A DNA stretch of 45,197 nucleotides from Chloroflexota bacterium (GTDB lineage: Bacteria; Chloroflexota; Anaerolineae; UBA4142): contig JACRMI010000049.1 of NCBI GenBank assembly GCA_016215025.1, forward strand, positions 1 to 45,197. The letters run 5' to 3'. Shown piece by piece: positions 15,576 to 23,332 of the stretch (position 1 is the first letter of the stretch; the number at the start of each line of letters is the position of its first letter). Both the position numbers and the translations under genes were made by a program. The notes under the pieces were generated by a model. It saw only the letters and a list, made by a program, of their open reading frames with translations. It made no database searches and was not told the DNA's origin.

Positions 15576-15959
15576 ATGTTTGCGAGACTGCCCGGCTATA
15601 AGAATTTGCTGGCGTGGCAAGAGGGCAGTGATCTTTCCTTTCTCATCAGCGAGGCAGTCAAACATTTTGGTTCCGGCTATTATCGATTGATCGACCAACT
15701 GCGCGGCGCATCTATCTCCGCTACCGCAAATATTGGAGAAGGATATTGCTCTGCTTCTGTCGGCAACTATATTCGATACTGCTTGACTGCGCGCGGCTCG
15801 CTCGGTGAACTCGGCAGCTATATCCAAGACTGCGAGCGTATTGGGCTAATCAAAGGGGAAGAGCTAGCAAAAACTGTCGAGTTGTATGCCGACGATACTT
15901 TCTTAATTTCCCTTATTTCCTTGAATTTCCTGAGGTTATGCAATGTCAAATATCCTTGA
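15576..15959 (+). CDS. Four-helix-bundle protein (S23 family), copy 2
   Basis: 127 residues. LPGYKNLLAWQEGSDL is the usual start of the family, followed by QLRGASISATANIGEGY and RYCLTARGSLGELGSYI. Its exact cellular role is unknown. GGGGGAGA lies upstream of the ATG. The C-terminal DDTFLISLISLNFLRL is read from the right-hand word repeat, and the stop lies 17 bases inside livF. This repeats the arrangement of copy 1, although the flanking words are completely different. The cassette interrupts the livG-livF junction without damaging either gene. Confidence 0.87.
   Translation: MFARLPGYKNLLAWQEGSDLSFLISEAVKHFGSGYYRLIDQLRGASISATANIGEGYCSASVGNYIRYCLTARGSLGELGSYIQDCERIGLIKGEELAKTVELYADDTFLISLISLNFLRLCNVKYP
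15897..15940. repeat. Nine-base-word repeat, right flank of S23 cassette 2
   Basis: AATTTCCCTTATTTCCTT and related words, inverted relative to 15481-15541. It matches the empty repeat at 7429-7505 over 17 bases. Confidence 0.7.
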
Positions 15960-16647
15960 ACTGAACTCCATTCAAACCTTCATCGGTCAGTTTCATATTC
16001 TCGAAGGCATCTCGTTGTCGGTTGCCGAAGGGAGCATTACGGCGTTGCTTGGGCGCAATGGGGCAGGCAAAACGACGACGCTCAAATCGATCATTGGGTT
16101 GCGTCCGCCGCGTGAGGGCAAGGTCGTTTTTGGCGGCACGGATATTCGCGGACGCCGACCGTACGATATTGCTGCGCTTGGGATTGGCTATGTGCCTGAG
16201 AATCGCGCGGTTTTTCGGGCGCTGACGGTCGAAGAAAATTTAAGAATCGCCGAACGAAAAAAAGGTGATCTCGCTCGTCGTTCGGATATTATCATGGGCT
16301 TGTTCCCTGATCTCAAAAAGTTTACCAAGCTGCCGGCCGGTCAATTGTCGGGTGGGCAGCAGCAGATGCTGGCCATCGCCCGCGCGCTGGTGCCGGATAA
16401 TCGTCTATTGCTGATCGACGAACCGAGCGAAGGTCTCGCGCCGATTTTGATCGAACAACTGATGGAATCGATTCGGTCGCTCAGCGCGCACACGACGATC
16501 TTGCTCGTCGAGCAGAATTTTCGCATGGCGAGTCAACTTGCCGATTACTATTATTTGATCGATGATGGTAAAAGCGTCAAAAATGGCGCAATGAAAGATT
16601 TGGTGAACGACCGCGCGACGATTCAGCGATATTTAGGCGCATCGTAA
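15943..16647 (+). CDS. livF: ABC transporter ATP-binding protein, LivF type
   Basis: 234 residues, the standard LivF length. Walker A GRNGAGKTT near 37, signature LSGGQQQMLAIARAL near 137, Walker B LLIDEPSEGLAP near 158 and LLVEQNF at the switch. It works as a heterodimer with LivG. ATG at 15943 lies within the end of the S23-type gene, so its ribosome site is supplied by repeat sequence (CTGAGGTT). Confidence 0.9.
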   Translation: MSNILELNSIQTFIGQFHILEGISLSVAEGSITALLGRNGAGKTTTLKSIIGLRPPREGKVVFGGTDIRGRRPYDIAALGIGYVPENRAVFRALTVEENLRIAERKKGDLARRSDIIMGLFPDLKKFTKLPAGQLSGGQQQMLAIARALVPDNRLLLIDEPSEGLAPILIEQLMESIRSLSAHTTILLVEQNFRMASQLADYYYLIDDGKSVKNGAMKDLVNDRATIQRYLGAS

Positions 16648-16650
16648 GAC

Positions 16651-16690
16651 GTGATTCGTGATGCGTAATGCGTGTGTTCACGTATCACGC
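16651..16690. repeat. GTGATGC heptamer repeat with inverted partner
   Basis: GTGATTC, GTGATGC, GTAATGC and GTGTGTT at 16651-16678, then inverted CACGTATCACGC. It fills the livF-livH gap. Confidence 0.7.
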
Positions 16691-16706
16691 CCAATGGAAA
16701 AAACCT

Positions 16707-18191
16707 ATGACCTTGTTAAAACAAAATCGCACAACTCTTGTTACCACCTTCATTATCCTCATCGCGCTGGCACTTGCATTCAACGGCATGAGCGCGCAAA
16801 CGGCATCGAGCATTATTCTTTCGGGTGTGACGCTGGGTGCTCTGTACTTTTTGATCGCTTCGGGCGTTTCGCTCATCTTCGGCTTGATGGATGTGTTGAA
16901 CTTTGCGCATGGTTCGCTGTTCATGTTCGGCGCATACGCGGGTTGGACGTTCTACACCAATCCCCGCCTGCTGTTCAACACTGCGCCCATTATGCTGGCG
17001 TTCATCGCCGGTTTTACGCTTAGCCCGGTGATTGCGCGATTTGTATCATTGCCGCGTTGGGCGCGCTGGCTTGCCGGCTTGATTGGTCTAGCGCTTGCGA
17101 TCTTCGCCGTGCGTGATTTTCCAATCGATAAATTGGTGGCAATGGGTCTGTCGATGACGGGCAAGGTTATTGAGACCGCCGAAGCGCAAGAACCGCTTGC
17201 GACGATGCTCATGCGAATCGTCGGTATGTTTATCGCCGGCGTGGTCACGAGTGCGGCAGCCGCGACGCGCTCTGCGGAACGTCTTGAATCGCCGATGAGT
17301 CGCACACTGGGAATGGTTGCTGCATTCGCCGCAAGTGCTTTGATCGTTTTGTTCGTGCGCGATGCCGGCGAGCAATTTATTCTGGGAATGGATTCAAACT
17401 GGCGATTCCTCTTTGCGCTAGTCACCGGCGCAGCCACCGGGGGCGCGCTCGGTGCCGCGATGGAATGGGGTTTGATTCGACCGCTCTATTCGCGACCGAT
17501 CTATCAGATTCTGTTGACGCTGGGTCTAACTTTTGTGTTCGATCAAGTGGTGCGCTTTGTGTGGGGACCTGCTGGCGCGTTCATGGAAATTCCGAAATGG
17601 TTCAGTACCAAGAGCAAAGAATGCCCTTCCGACAATTTGCTCGTGTGGTTTAATCAGCATTGCGACTCGATCTTCATTATGGGACGTCCATTCCCCAGTT
17701 ATCGCTTGTTCATTATTCTCGTCGGCGTGATTATGGTGATTGCGATTTGGCTATTACTCACGCGCACTCGGTTCGGCATGATTATTCGCGCAGGTGTGCA
17801 AGACAGCGAAATGGTCGAGGCGCTGGGCATCAATGTGCGCCGCGTGTTTACGCTCGTCTTTGCGATTGGTGCAGCGCTCGCGGGCTTGGGCGGCGTCGTC
17901 GCTGCGCCGTTCCTGGGGGTGTATCCTGGGATGGCGTTGGAATTTTTGCTGCAAGCATTTATCGTCGTCGTCATCGGCGGCTTGGGCAGTATCCCCGGCG
18001 CGGTCGCAGGCGCGCTCTTGGTCGGACTGGCGCGCGCGTACGGCGACAACATCGTTCTTTCGGGAATTCAATTGCCCTGGATGCAAGATGCGATAACGGG
18101 ATCGCCAGCATTGGCGCGCGCATCCACCGTTCTGATTATGGCGATTGTGTTGTTCATCAAGCCCACGGGAATATTTGGCAAAAAAGAGTAA
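16707..18191 (+). CDS. livH: ABC transporter permease, LivH type, with extra central membrane segment
   Basis: 494 residues. The LivH signature is present at both ends: SGVTLGALYFLIASGVSLIF and LNFAHGSLFMFGAY early, RAGVQDSEMVEALGINVRRV and VIGGLGSIPGAVAGALLVGL late. Typical LivH proteins have about 300 residues. Here a hydrophobic insertion of about 150 residues (about residues 75-235) adds several predicted membrane helices before the segment EWGLIRPLYSRPIYQILLT. A second, smaller extension (KSKECPSDNLLVWFNQHC) follows the GPAG motif. ATG at 16707 is the best start; an upstream ATG at 16668 lies in repeat sequence. Confidence 0.87.
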   Translation: MTLLKQNRTTLVTTFIILIALALAFNGMSAQTASSIILSGVTLGALYFLIASGVSLIFGLMDVLNFAHGSLFMFGAYAGWTFYTNPRLLFNTAPIMLAFIAGFTLSPVIARFVSLPRWARWLAGLIGLALAIFAVRDFPIDKLVAMGLSMTGKVIETAEAQEPLATMLMRIVGMFIAGVVTSAAAATRSAERLESPMSRTLGMVAAFAASALIVLFVRDAGEQFILGMDSNWRFLFALVTGAATGGALGAAMEWGLIRPLYSRPIYQILLTLGLTFVFDQVVRFVWGPAGAFMEIPKWFSTKSKECPSDNLLVWFNQHCDSIFIMGRPFPSYRLFIILVGVIMVIAIWLLLTRTRFGMIIRAGVQDSEMVEALGINVRRVFTLVFAIGAALAGLGGVVAAPFLGVYPGMALEFLLQAFIVVVIGGLGSIPGAVAGALLVGLARAYGDNIVLSGIQLPWMQDAITGSPALARASTVLIMAIVLFIKPTGIFGKKE

Positions 18192-18194
18192 ACC

Positions 18195-18222
18195 CAGTCT
18201 TCAGTAACCAGTATTCAGTGAA
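18195..18222. repeat. CAGTATT heptamer repeat
   Basis: Four tandem heptamers: CAGTCTT, CAGTAAC, CAGTATT and CAGTGAA. It fills the livH-livM gap. Confidence 0.7.
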
Positions 18223-18237
18223 AATACAGGATTCAAA

Positions 18238-19257
18238 ATGGCGCAATTCATTCGCAAAAACCTGGCTTATCTCTTGTTTCTCACAGCACTGATAATTCTC
18301 CCGTTCGTATTGTCGTTGCTGACGGGCGACCCGCTCAACAAAGGCATTCCATTGTTCGGGCAGGGCTTGATGGTGCAACTCTTTATTCTCGCCGTCTTTG
18401 CGCTAAGCTACGACATTCTGATGGGACACATTGGTATTTTGTCGTTCGGGCACGCGCTGTTCTTTGGCACGGGCGTATACACGCTCGGCATCTTGGTCAA
18501 GTACGGGCACTGGTCTTTGCCCGCGGCGATTCTGGCGGTCATTGTGATCGCGGCGCTGGAAAGCCTCGTCATCGGCGTGCTGTCGCTGCGCGTGCATGGG
18601 GTATACTTTGCGATGGTTACGCTGGCATTTGCGACCGTGGCCTTTATTCTGGTCGGCGCGACTGATTTCAAACAATGGACCGGTGCCGAAGATGGCTTGC
18701 ACGGCATTCCTGTTCCCGATGCGATCAACCCGGCGTTGCATCGCACCGAGTTTTATTTTCTAGCACTGGGATTTGCCGTTGCGATGTACTTGCTCGTGAA
18801 ACTGTTTGTCGATTCACCCTCGGGCCGTGTGTGGGCGGCGATTCGCGAGAACGAGGCGCGCGCGACATCGATTGGGTACAACACGCTGGTCTACAAAGTG
18901 CAAGCGACGATCATTGCCGGCGTGATTGGCGCGCTCGCCGGTGCGCTCGACGCGATGTGGAATCTGAGCGCGACGCCGCAAACGATGGATGTAGGCACGA
19001 CGATCAACGCGTTGTTGATGTCAATCATCGGCGGCTCCGGTACGATCATTGGACCGATGCTGGGCGCGGGCGTGCTGCAGCTTCTGGGTTATGTGCTCAA
19101 CGCGTGGCTCGGTTCCGTCTGGCAACTTGTGTTTGGCTTGATTTATATTTTGCTCGTGCTGTTCGTGCCGTATGGCATCGTCGGCACGTGGCGCGTCAAG
19201 CAACTCGATTGGCGCGCGGCGTGGAATAAACGCTTTGCGAAATTGTCGCAGAAATAA
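18238..19257 (+). CDS. livM: ABC transporter permease, LivM type
   Basis: 339 residues with about eight hydrophobic helices. LSYDILMGHIGILSFGHALF, the LRVHGVYFAMVTLAFA helix, the coupling region AIRENEARATSIGYNTLVYK and IIGGSGTIIGPMLGAGVLQL are all typical of LivM. It forms the membrane channel with LivH. ATG at 18238 follows an AGGA. It is the last gene of the importer; a hairpin follows after the stop. Confidence 0.9.
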   Translation: MAQFIRKNLAYLLFLTALIILPFVLSLLTGDPLNKGIPLFGQGLMVQLFILAVFALSYDILMGHIGILSFGHALFFGTGVYTLGILVKYGHWSLPAAILAVIVIAALESLVIGVLSLRVHGVYFAMVTLAFATVAFILVGATDFKQWTGAEDGLHGIPVPDAINPALHRTEFYFLALGFAVAMYLLVKLFVDSPSGRVWAAIRENEARATSIGYNTLVYKVQATIIAGVIGALAGALDAMWNLSATPQTMDVGTTINALLMSIIGGSGTIIGPMLGAGVLQLLGYVLNAWLGSVWQLVFGLIYILLVLFVPYGIVGTWRVKQLDWRAAWNKRFAKLSQK

Positions 19258-19261
19258 TAAT

Positions 19262-19290
19262 GGGCGACGCACGTCCAACGTGCATCGCCC
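19262..19290. terminator. Hairpin after the liv operon (short-palindrome family)
   Basis: GGGCGACGCACGT, loop CCA, ACGTGCATCGCCC, with one mismatch in 13 pairs, followed by TTGTT. It could end liv transcription. Its three-base CCA loop also matches the 33-bp palindromes at 10385 and 38066. Confidence 0.6.
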
Positions 19291-19312
19291 TTGTTAGTCG
19301 CACTCGTTACCT

Positions 19313-20149
19313 ATGCCAAACTCTCGATCTGTTTTTCTTACCCCACTGATAATCTTCGCCGTGATTGTTCTCGCGGCGATTCCGCTTCTGTGGGTGAATT
19401 ATTCCTGGGCGAACTGGCAGCCTGCATCGTGCATGCCCAATCGCTGTTTTTGCGAGGCGCTGCGTGACGGATTCATTCGTCAGCCGGTTGATACTTTTTC
19501 TAACCTACCGTACGTGCTAGTCGGCTTGCTGATGATCGCCATCGCCCGCGACGATTGGCAGCGCGGCGCGCGTAATAATTTGATGCAATCGCACCGCGCT
19601 TATCCCATTCTTTTCGGCGTTGCGGCGATAGTGATCGGCGCTGGCTCATTCTTTTATCACGCGTCGATGACGTTCATAGGGCAATGGTTCGACGTAATGG
19701 GCATGTACCTGTTCGCCAGTTTTGGGTTGGTCTATGCTTACGCTCGTTTGCGCCCCATTCGTCCCGCAATGTTTCTCACGGCGTACGTCATCATGAATGC
19801 GATGTTGGGTTATTCGCTCGCTACGAATCCCGACACGCTGCGGCAGATTTTTGCGGCGATGGTCTATGGCATCATCGCGCTCGAAGCTCTGGTGCTGCTC
19901 GTCGAACGTCCCAAGATTAAAACGCGCTATTTTCTTGGCGCGTTCCTCTGCATGGCTGTTGCATATGCGATTTGGACGCTCGACGAAAATTTCACGCTCT
20001 GCGATCCTGCCAGCTTGTTTCAAGGTCATGCGATTTGGCATCTGCTAACAGCTCTCGCTGCTTTTCTTCTCTATGTATATTATCGATCAGAAACTGGCAA
20101 GTCTAGTCCCGCGTCGCTTGAATTACCGCAACAATTTCCTCGCGCGTAA
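19313..20149 (+). CDS. Ceramidase-like membrane hydrolase (CREST family)
   Basis: 278 residues with about seven membrane helices. The CREST superfamily pattern is visible: Ser112 and His116 (GAGSFFYHAS), Asp127 (QWFDVMGMY), His239 and His243 (QGHAIWH), which would form the metal site. The N-terminal CMPNRCFCEALRDGFIRQPVDTFSNLPY is also typical of the ceramidase family. Bacterial members probably cleave an amide or ester lipid at the membrane, but the substrate is unproven. It is a single gene on the plus strand, whose 3' end overlaps the oppositely oriented aroB by 47 bases. Confidence 0.8.
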   Translation: MPNSRSVFLTPLIIFAVIVLAAIPLLWVNYSWANWQPASCMPNRCFCEALRDGFIRQPVDTFSNLPYVLVGLLMIAIARDDWQRGARNNLMQSHRAYPILFGVAAIVIGAGSFFYHASMTFIGQWFDVMGMYLFASFGLVYAYARLRPIRPAMFLTAYVIMNAMLGYSLATNPDTLRQIFAAMVYGIIALEALVLLVERPKIKTRYFLGAFLCMAVAYAIWTLDENFTLCDPASLFQGHAIWHLLTALAAFLLYVYYRSETGKSSPASLELPQQFPRA

Positions 20150-21185
20150 CATTGTCCACAATTTCCACTGCCCCCAATGCTTGCGGCAGCAAAAAAACAA
20201 TGTGATCCTCGACGCGTTTTTTATCTGTCGTCATCGCGTCGATAATCGCATCGGTCGTCATGTCATTCGGAATACGAGTTGGCAATCCAATCGCGCGTAA
20301 CAGATTTTCGATTCGCACCACGAATGATTCGTCGCAAATTTTACGCTGAGCAGCGAGACGCGCGGCGCAAACCATACCTAGCGAAACTCCGTCGCCATGC
20401 CGCATCTCATAGTTCGACAATTTCTCGAACGCGTGACCAAACGTGTGGCCCAAGTTTAGCTTGGCGCGTTCGCCCTTTTCCAACGGATCGCGTTCGACAA
20501 TCTCCACCTTCACTCGAATCGCACGCGGCAACCAATCTCCAACTTCCAACTTCCAACTTCCAACTTCCAGCTTCCAGAACAATTCAGCATCTCCAATAAT
20601 CCCATGCTTGACGACTTCTGCCATGCCGGATCGAAATTCTGCTTCGGGCAAAGTGGCTAGCATGTCTGTGTCGGAAATTACGGCGAGCGGTTGTTTGAAC
20701 GCGCCGATTAAATTCTTGCCGCGCGGATGATCGACAGCGACTTTGCCGCCGATGCTCGCATCGACCATGGCCAAGAGCGTGGTGGGCAGTTGAACAAATT
20801 CGACGCCGCGCAAAAACGTCGCCGCTGCAAATCCTGTCATATCGCCGATGACGCCGCCGCCCAGCGCAAAAATAACTGATTGGCGATCAAGTTGCGCCTC
20901 GATGAGCTGATCGTAAATGGCACGGAGCGTGTCGAGCGTTTTGAATTTTTCACCGTCGGGAATCTCGATGGTGTATGGCTCGAAATTATTTCCGCACAGC
21001 GAATTGATCACGCGCGCCGCGTGCAATGCGCCGACGCGTCTATTGGTTACAATCGCACACCGTTTGGAAAAATTCGCCGATTCTAAATTTGAAACGAGTT
21101 TGCCAACTTGCGTGAGCAAACTCGTTCCCACAAAAATTGGATATGCGCCATCGGGCGTCTGCACAATTATTTGATCACGTATCAT
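20103..21185 (-). CDS. aroB: 3-dehydroquinate synthase
   Basis: 360 residues; converts DAHP to 3-dehydroquinate with NAD and a metal. GGGVIGDMTGFAAATFLRGV, DASIGGKVAVDHPRGKNLIG, RDPLEKGERAKLNLGHTFGH (metal His) and HGDGVSLGM are conserved. A 14-residue insertion (WKLEVGS then WKLEVGD) between ELF and the PRAIRVK helix is encoded by six tandem heptamers at 20536-20577. It starts at 21185. It is the last gene of the minus-strand aromatic cluster and converges with the ceramidase-like gene. Confidence 0.92.
   Translation of the reverse strand: MIRDQIIVQTPDGAYPIFVGTSLLTQVGKLVSNLESANFSKRCAIVTNRRVGALHAARVINSLCGNNFEPYTIEIPDGEKFKTLDTLRAIYDQLIEAQLDRQSVIFALGGGVIGDMTGFAAATFLRGVEFVQLPTTLLAMVDASIGGKVAVDHPRGKNLIGAFKQPLAVISDTDMLATLPEAEFRSGMAEVVKHGIIGDAELFWKLEVGSWKLEVGDWLPRAIRVKVEIVERDPLEKGERAKLNLGHTFGHAFEKLSNYEMRHGDGVSLGMVCAARLAAQRKICDESFVVRIENLLRAIGLPTRIPNDMTTDAIIDAMTTDKKRVEDHIVFLLPQALGAVEIVDNVTREEIVAVIQATRD
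20536..20577. repeat. CTTCCAA heptamer array inside aroB
   Basis: Six contiguous heptamers (TCTCCAA, CTTCCAA three times, CTTCCAG twice), exactly 42 bp or 14 codons. Since three heptamers make seven codons, the protein shows a seven-residue repeat. Confidence 0.9.
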
Positions 21186-21212
21186 CCTTCGACTCCGCTC
21201 AGGACATGCTCC

Positions 21213-22382
21213 TCACGCCTCACGTATTCGTTCCCGCATCTCGTCGATTGAGTCGCCACCCAGTTTTTCCATCACCGCGTCCGCAAGCACCCACGCCACC
21301 ATTGCCTCGCCGATAACGCACGCGCGCGGCACATGGCAATAATCGGAACGTTGATATTGCGCGAGCGCCGGTTCGCCCGTCGCCAAATCGACCGAGTTCA
21401 ATGGCGTCACCGTCGTCGCAATCGGTTTCAACGCAGCGCGAATCACAATCGGCATTCCGTTCGTTATTCCGCCCTCTAACCCACCCGCTCTGTTAGTGTG
21501 GCGAATTGTTTTTGTCATTTGCAAGTTGTCATCAGTAATTGGTAATTGGGCTTTGTCATTTGTCATTTGTAATTTGTCATTTACAAAGATTTCATCTTGT
21601 ACTTCAGTCCCCAACTTGCCCGCATTCTCAAACGCCGTTCCGATCTCAACGCCTTTGACCGATTGAATGCTCATCACGGCTTGCGCGAGGCGACCGTCCA
21701 GTTTGCGATCCCATTGCACGTGCGAACCTAAACCAATCGGCACGTTCAGCGCGACGACTTCAATCACGCCGCCGATGGTGTCTTTAGCGCGCATGACCTC
21801 TGCGATACGTACGCGAATTTTCTCTGCGCTCGCTTCATCCGCGACGGCAACATCGGATGCTTGCGCTCGTTCGAAAATTTCAAGATATTCTGCTTGAGGA
21901 ACATTTGCGCGCACGCCCCCAATTTCGAGAACGTGACTGCCGACGACGGTTTCGAATTGCGCGAGTAATTGCCGTGTCAGTGCGCCACATGCGACGCGCA
22001 TTGCCGTCTCTCGCGCGCTGGCACGTTCGGCGACGAGACGCAAATCGTCCAAGTGATATTTCGTCGCGCCTGCGAAATCGGCATGACCAGGACGCGGAAT
22101 CGTCTGCGGCGGTACGACCTTGCCCTTCCAATTCGCGTAATCGAGGTTTTCGATTTTGAGCGTAACTGGTGCGCCAGTCGTTATTCCGTGGATGACCCCG
22201 CTCAAGATTTCGGCGCGATCATTTTCGATGCGCATTCGCGCTGAGCGTCCCACGCCAATTTGTCGTCGTGCCAAATCGAGATTGATTGCATCAACATCGA
22301 TTGCGAGTCCTGCCGGCAATCCATCGACAATCCCGATGAGTGCGGGACCATGCGATTCGCCTGCTGTCAATAATCGTAACAT
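21213..22382 (-). CDS. aroC: Chorismate synthase
   Basis: 389 residues; converts EPSP to chorismate with reduced FMN. GESHGPALIGIVDGLPAG at the N-terminus, RPGHADFAG, ASARETAMRVACGAL, THRAGGLEGG-type segment (NRAGGLEGGITNG) and CHVPRACVIGEAM near the C-terminus are diagnostic. About 25 residues before NRAGGLEGG (from NDKLQMTNDKAQLP) are an insertion encoded by TTTGTCA heptamers, in a position where the normal protein has a short loop. The start at 22382 gives the standard MLRLLTAGESHG. Confidence 0.92.
   Translation of the reverse strand: MLRLLTAGESHGPALIGIVDGLPAGLAIDVDAINLDLARRQIGVGRSARMRIENDRAEILSGVIHGITTGAPVTLKIENLDYANWKGKVVPPQTIPRPGHADFAGATKYHLDDLRLVAERASARETAMRVACGALTRQLLAQFETVVGSHVLEIGGVRANVPQAEYLEIFERAQASDVAVADEASAEKIRVRIAEVMRAKDTIGGVIEVVALNVPIGLGSHVQWDRKLDGRLAQAVMSIQSVKGVEIGTAFENAGKLGTEVQDEIFVNDKLQMTNDKAQLPITDDNLQMTKTIRHTNRAGGLEGGITNGMPIVIRAALKPIATTVTPLNSVDLATGEPALAQYQRSDYCHVPRACVIGEAMVAWVLADAVMEKLGGDSIDEMRERIREA
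21511..21586. repeat. TTTGTCA heptamer array inside aroC
   Basis: About eleven units of TTTGTCA type, with the perfect unit at 21511-21517, 21552-21558, 21559-21565 and 21573-21579 and degenerate units between. Read in frame in the aroC strand. Confidence 0.85.
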
Positions 22383-22407
22383 TGGTTATTCACTCACATT
22401 CCGTAGT

Positions 22408-22480
22408 GTCATTCTGAACGAAGTGAACGCGGAGCGTCTCATTCAATGGAGCGAGACCCTTCGCTCCGCTCAGGGTGACA
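22408..22480. repeat. GTCATTCTGA-type palindromic element
   Basis: GTCATTCTGAACGAAGTGAA on the left, CTTCGCTCCGCTCAGGGTGAC on the right; arms are inverted copies. It sits in the aroE-aroC gap. Confidence 0.75.
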
Positions 22481-22501
22481 ACCGTCAGTGTGTAACATCG
22501 A

Positions 22502-23332
22502 TTACGCCTCGCGATTCCTCAGGGCGCGCATGGCTTGCTCGAGCATGAGATCGATGGGCGCATCTTGTCCTGTCCATAATTTGAACGCGGCTGCGCCTTG
22601 ATACACGAGCATACTGATGCCGCTAATCGGGCGTACTCCGGCGCGTTCTGCATCGCGCAAGAATTTTGTTTGCAATGGACGATACACTAGATCGACGGCA
22701 GTTGCGCCGCGCGGAAATGACCAATGCATCGGCGATGCGTCTTCGTTTGGCGACATTCCAACCGAGGTTGCGTTCACGATCAAGTGAGCTGTCGTAATCG
22801 ATGAAATCGCGCCCACCTCGACGTTGAGTTTTGGAAAATGATTCCACAGATCGTGTGCCAATTTCACCGCGCGCGGCTCGGTGCGATTGATGATCGTGAT
22901 GCGCTCTGCACCTTGCTCGGCAAGCGCAAAAGTCGCTGCACGGGCTGCGCCACCTGCACCCAGGACGACAGCGCGAATGCCGCGCAATTCGACCGCCGCG
23001 TCGCGAAGCGATTGGGTGAATCCGTACACGTCGGTGTTATCGCCGATCAATCGACCATCGCGTTTGATGATCGTGTTCACTGCGCCGATTTGACTGGCAT
23101 GGTCGGTGATGTCGTCTAGAAATTCGACGACTGCTTCCTTGTGTGGAATCGTTACGTTTGCCGACGCGAAACCATTCGAGCGCAAGTGCACAATGGTTTC
23201 TTTCAATCGTTCGCGCGATGTCTCGTGCAATTCATATTGCCAGTCGAGACCGCAGGCGCGGAAGGCGGCGTTCTGCATCACCGGCGAAAGAGAATGCTTG
23301 ACTGGATCGCCAAGAAGAAGAGCTACATTCAT
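22502..23332 (-). CDS. aroE: Shikimate dehydrogenase
   Basis: 276 residues; reduces 3-dehydroshikimate with NADPH. The substrate site is seen in KHSLSPVMQN, catalytic Lys65 in NVTIPHKEA and Asp101 in GDNTDVYGF. The nucleotide-binding loop is VLGAGGAARAA with NRT (the NADP-selective NRTxxR) downstream. The C-terminal GISMLVYQGAAAFKLWTGQ is typical. Its start codon overlaps the stop of aroA by four bases, so the two are translationally coupled. Confidence 0.92.
   Translation of the reverse strand: MNVALLLGDPVKHSLSPVMQNAAFRACGLDWQYELHETSRERLKETIVHLRSNGFASANVTIPHKEAVVEFLDDITDHASQIGAVNTIIKRDGRLIGDNTDVYGFTQSLRDAAVELRGIRAVVLGAGGAARAATFALAEQGAERITIINRTEPRAVKLAHDLWNHFPKLNVEVGAISSITTAHLIVNATSVGMSPNEDASPMHWSFPRGATAVDLVYRPLQTKFLRDAERAGVRPISGISMLVYQGAAAFKLWTGQDAPIDLMLEQAMRALRNREA

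Noticed and set aside
15576..15959. Diversity-generating retroelement accessory protein (Avd)
   Set aside because: No reverse transcriptase, template repeat or variable repeat was found in the window; only fold-level similarity remains.
20536..20577. Possible CRISPR or microsatellite
   Set aside because: The units are contiguous heptamers without spacers and are translated within aroB; no Cas genes are in the window.
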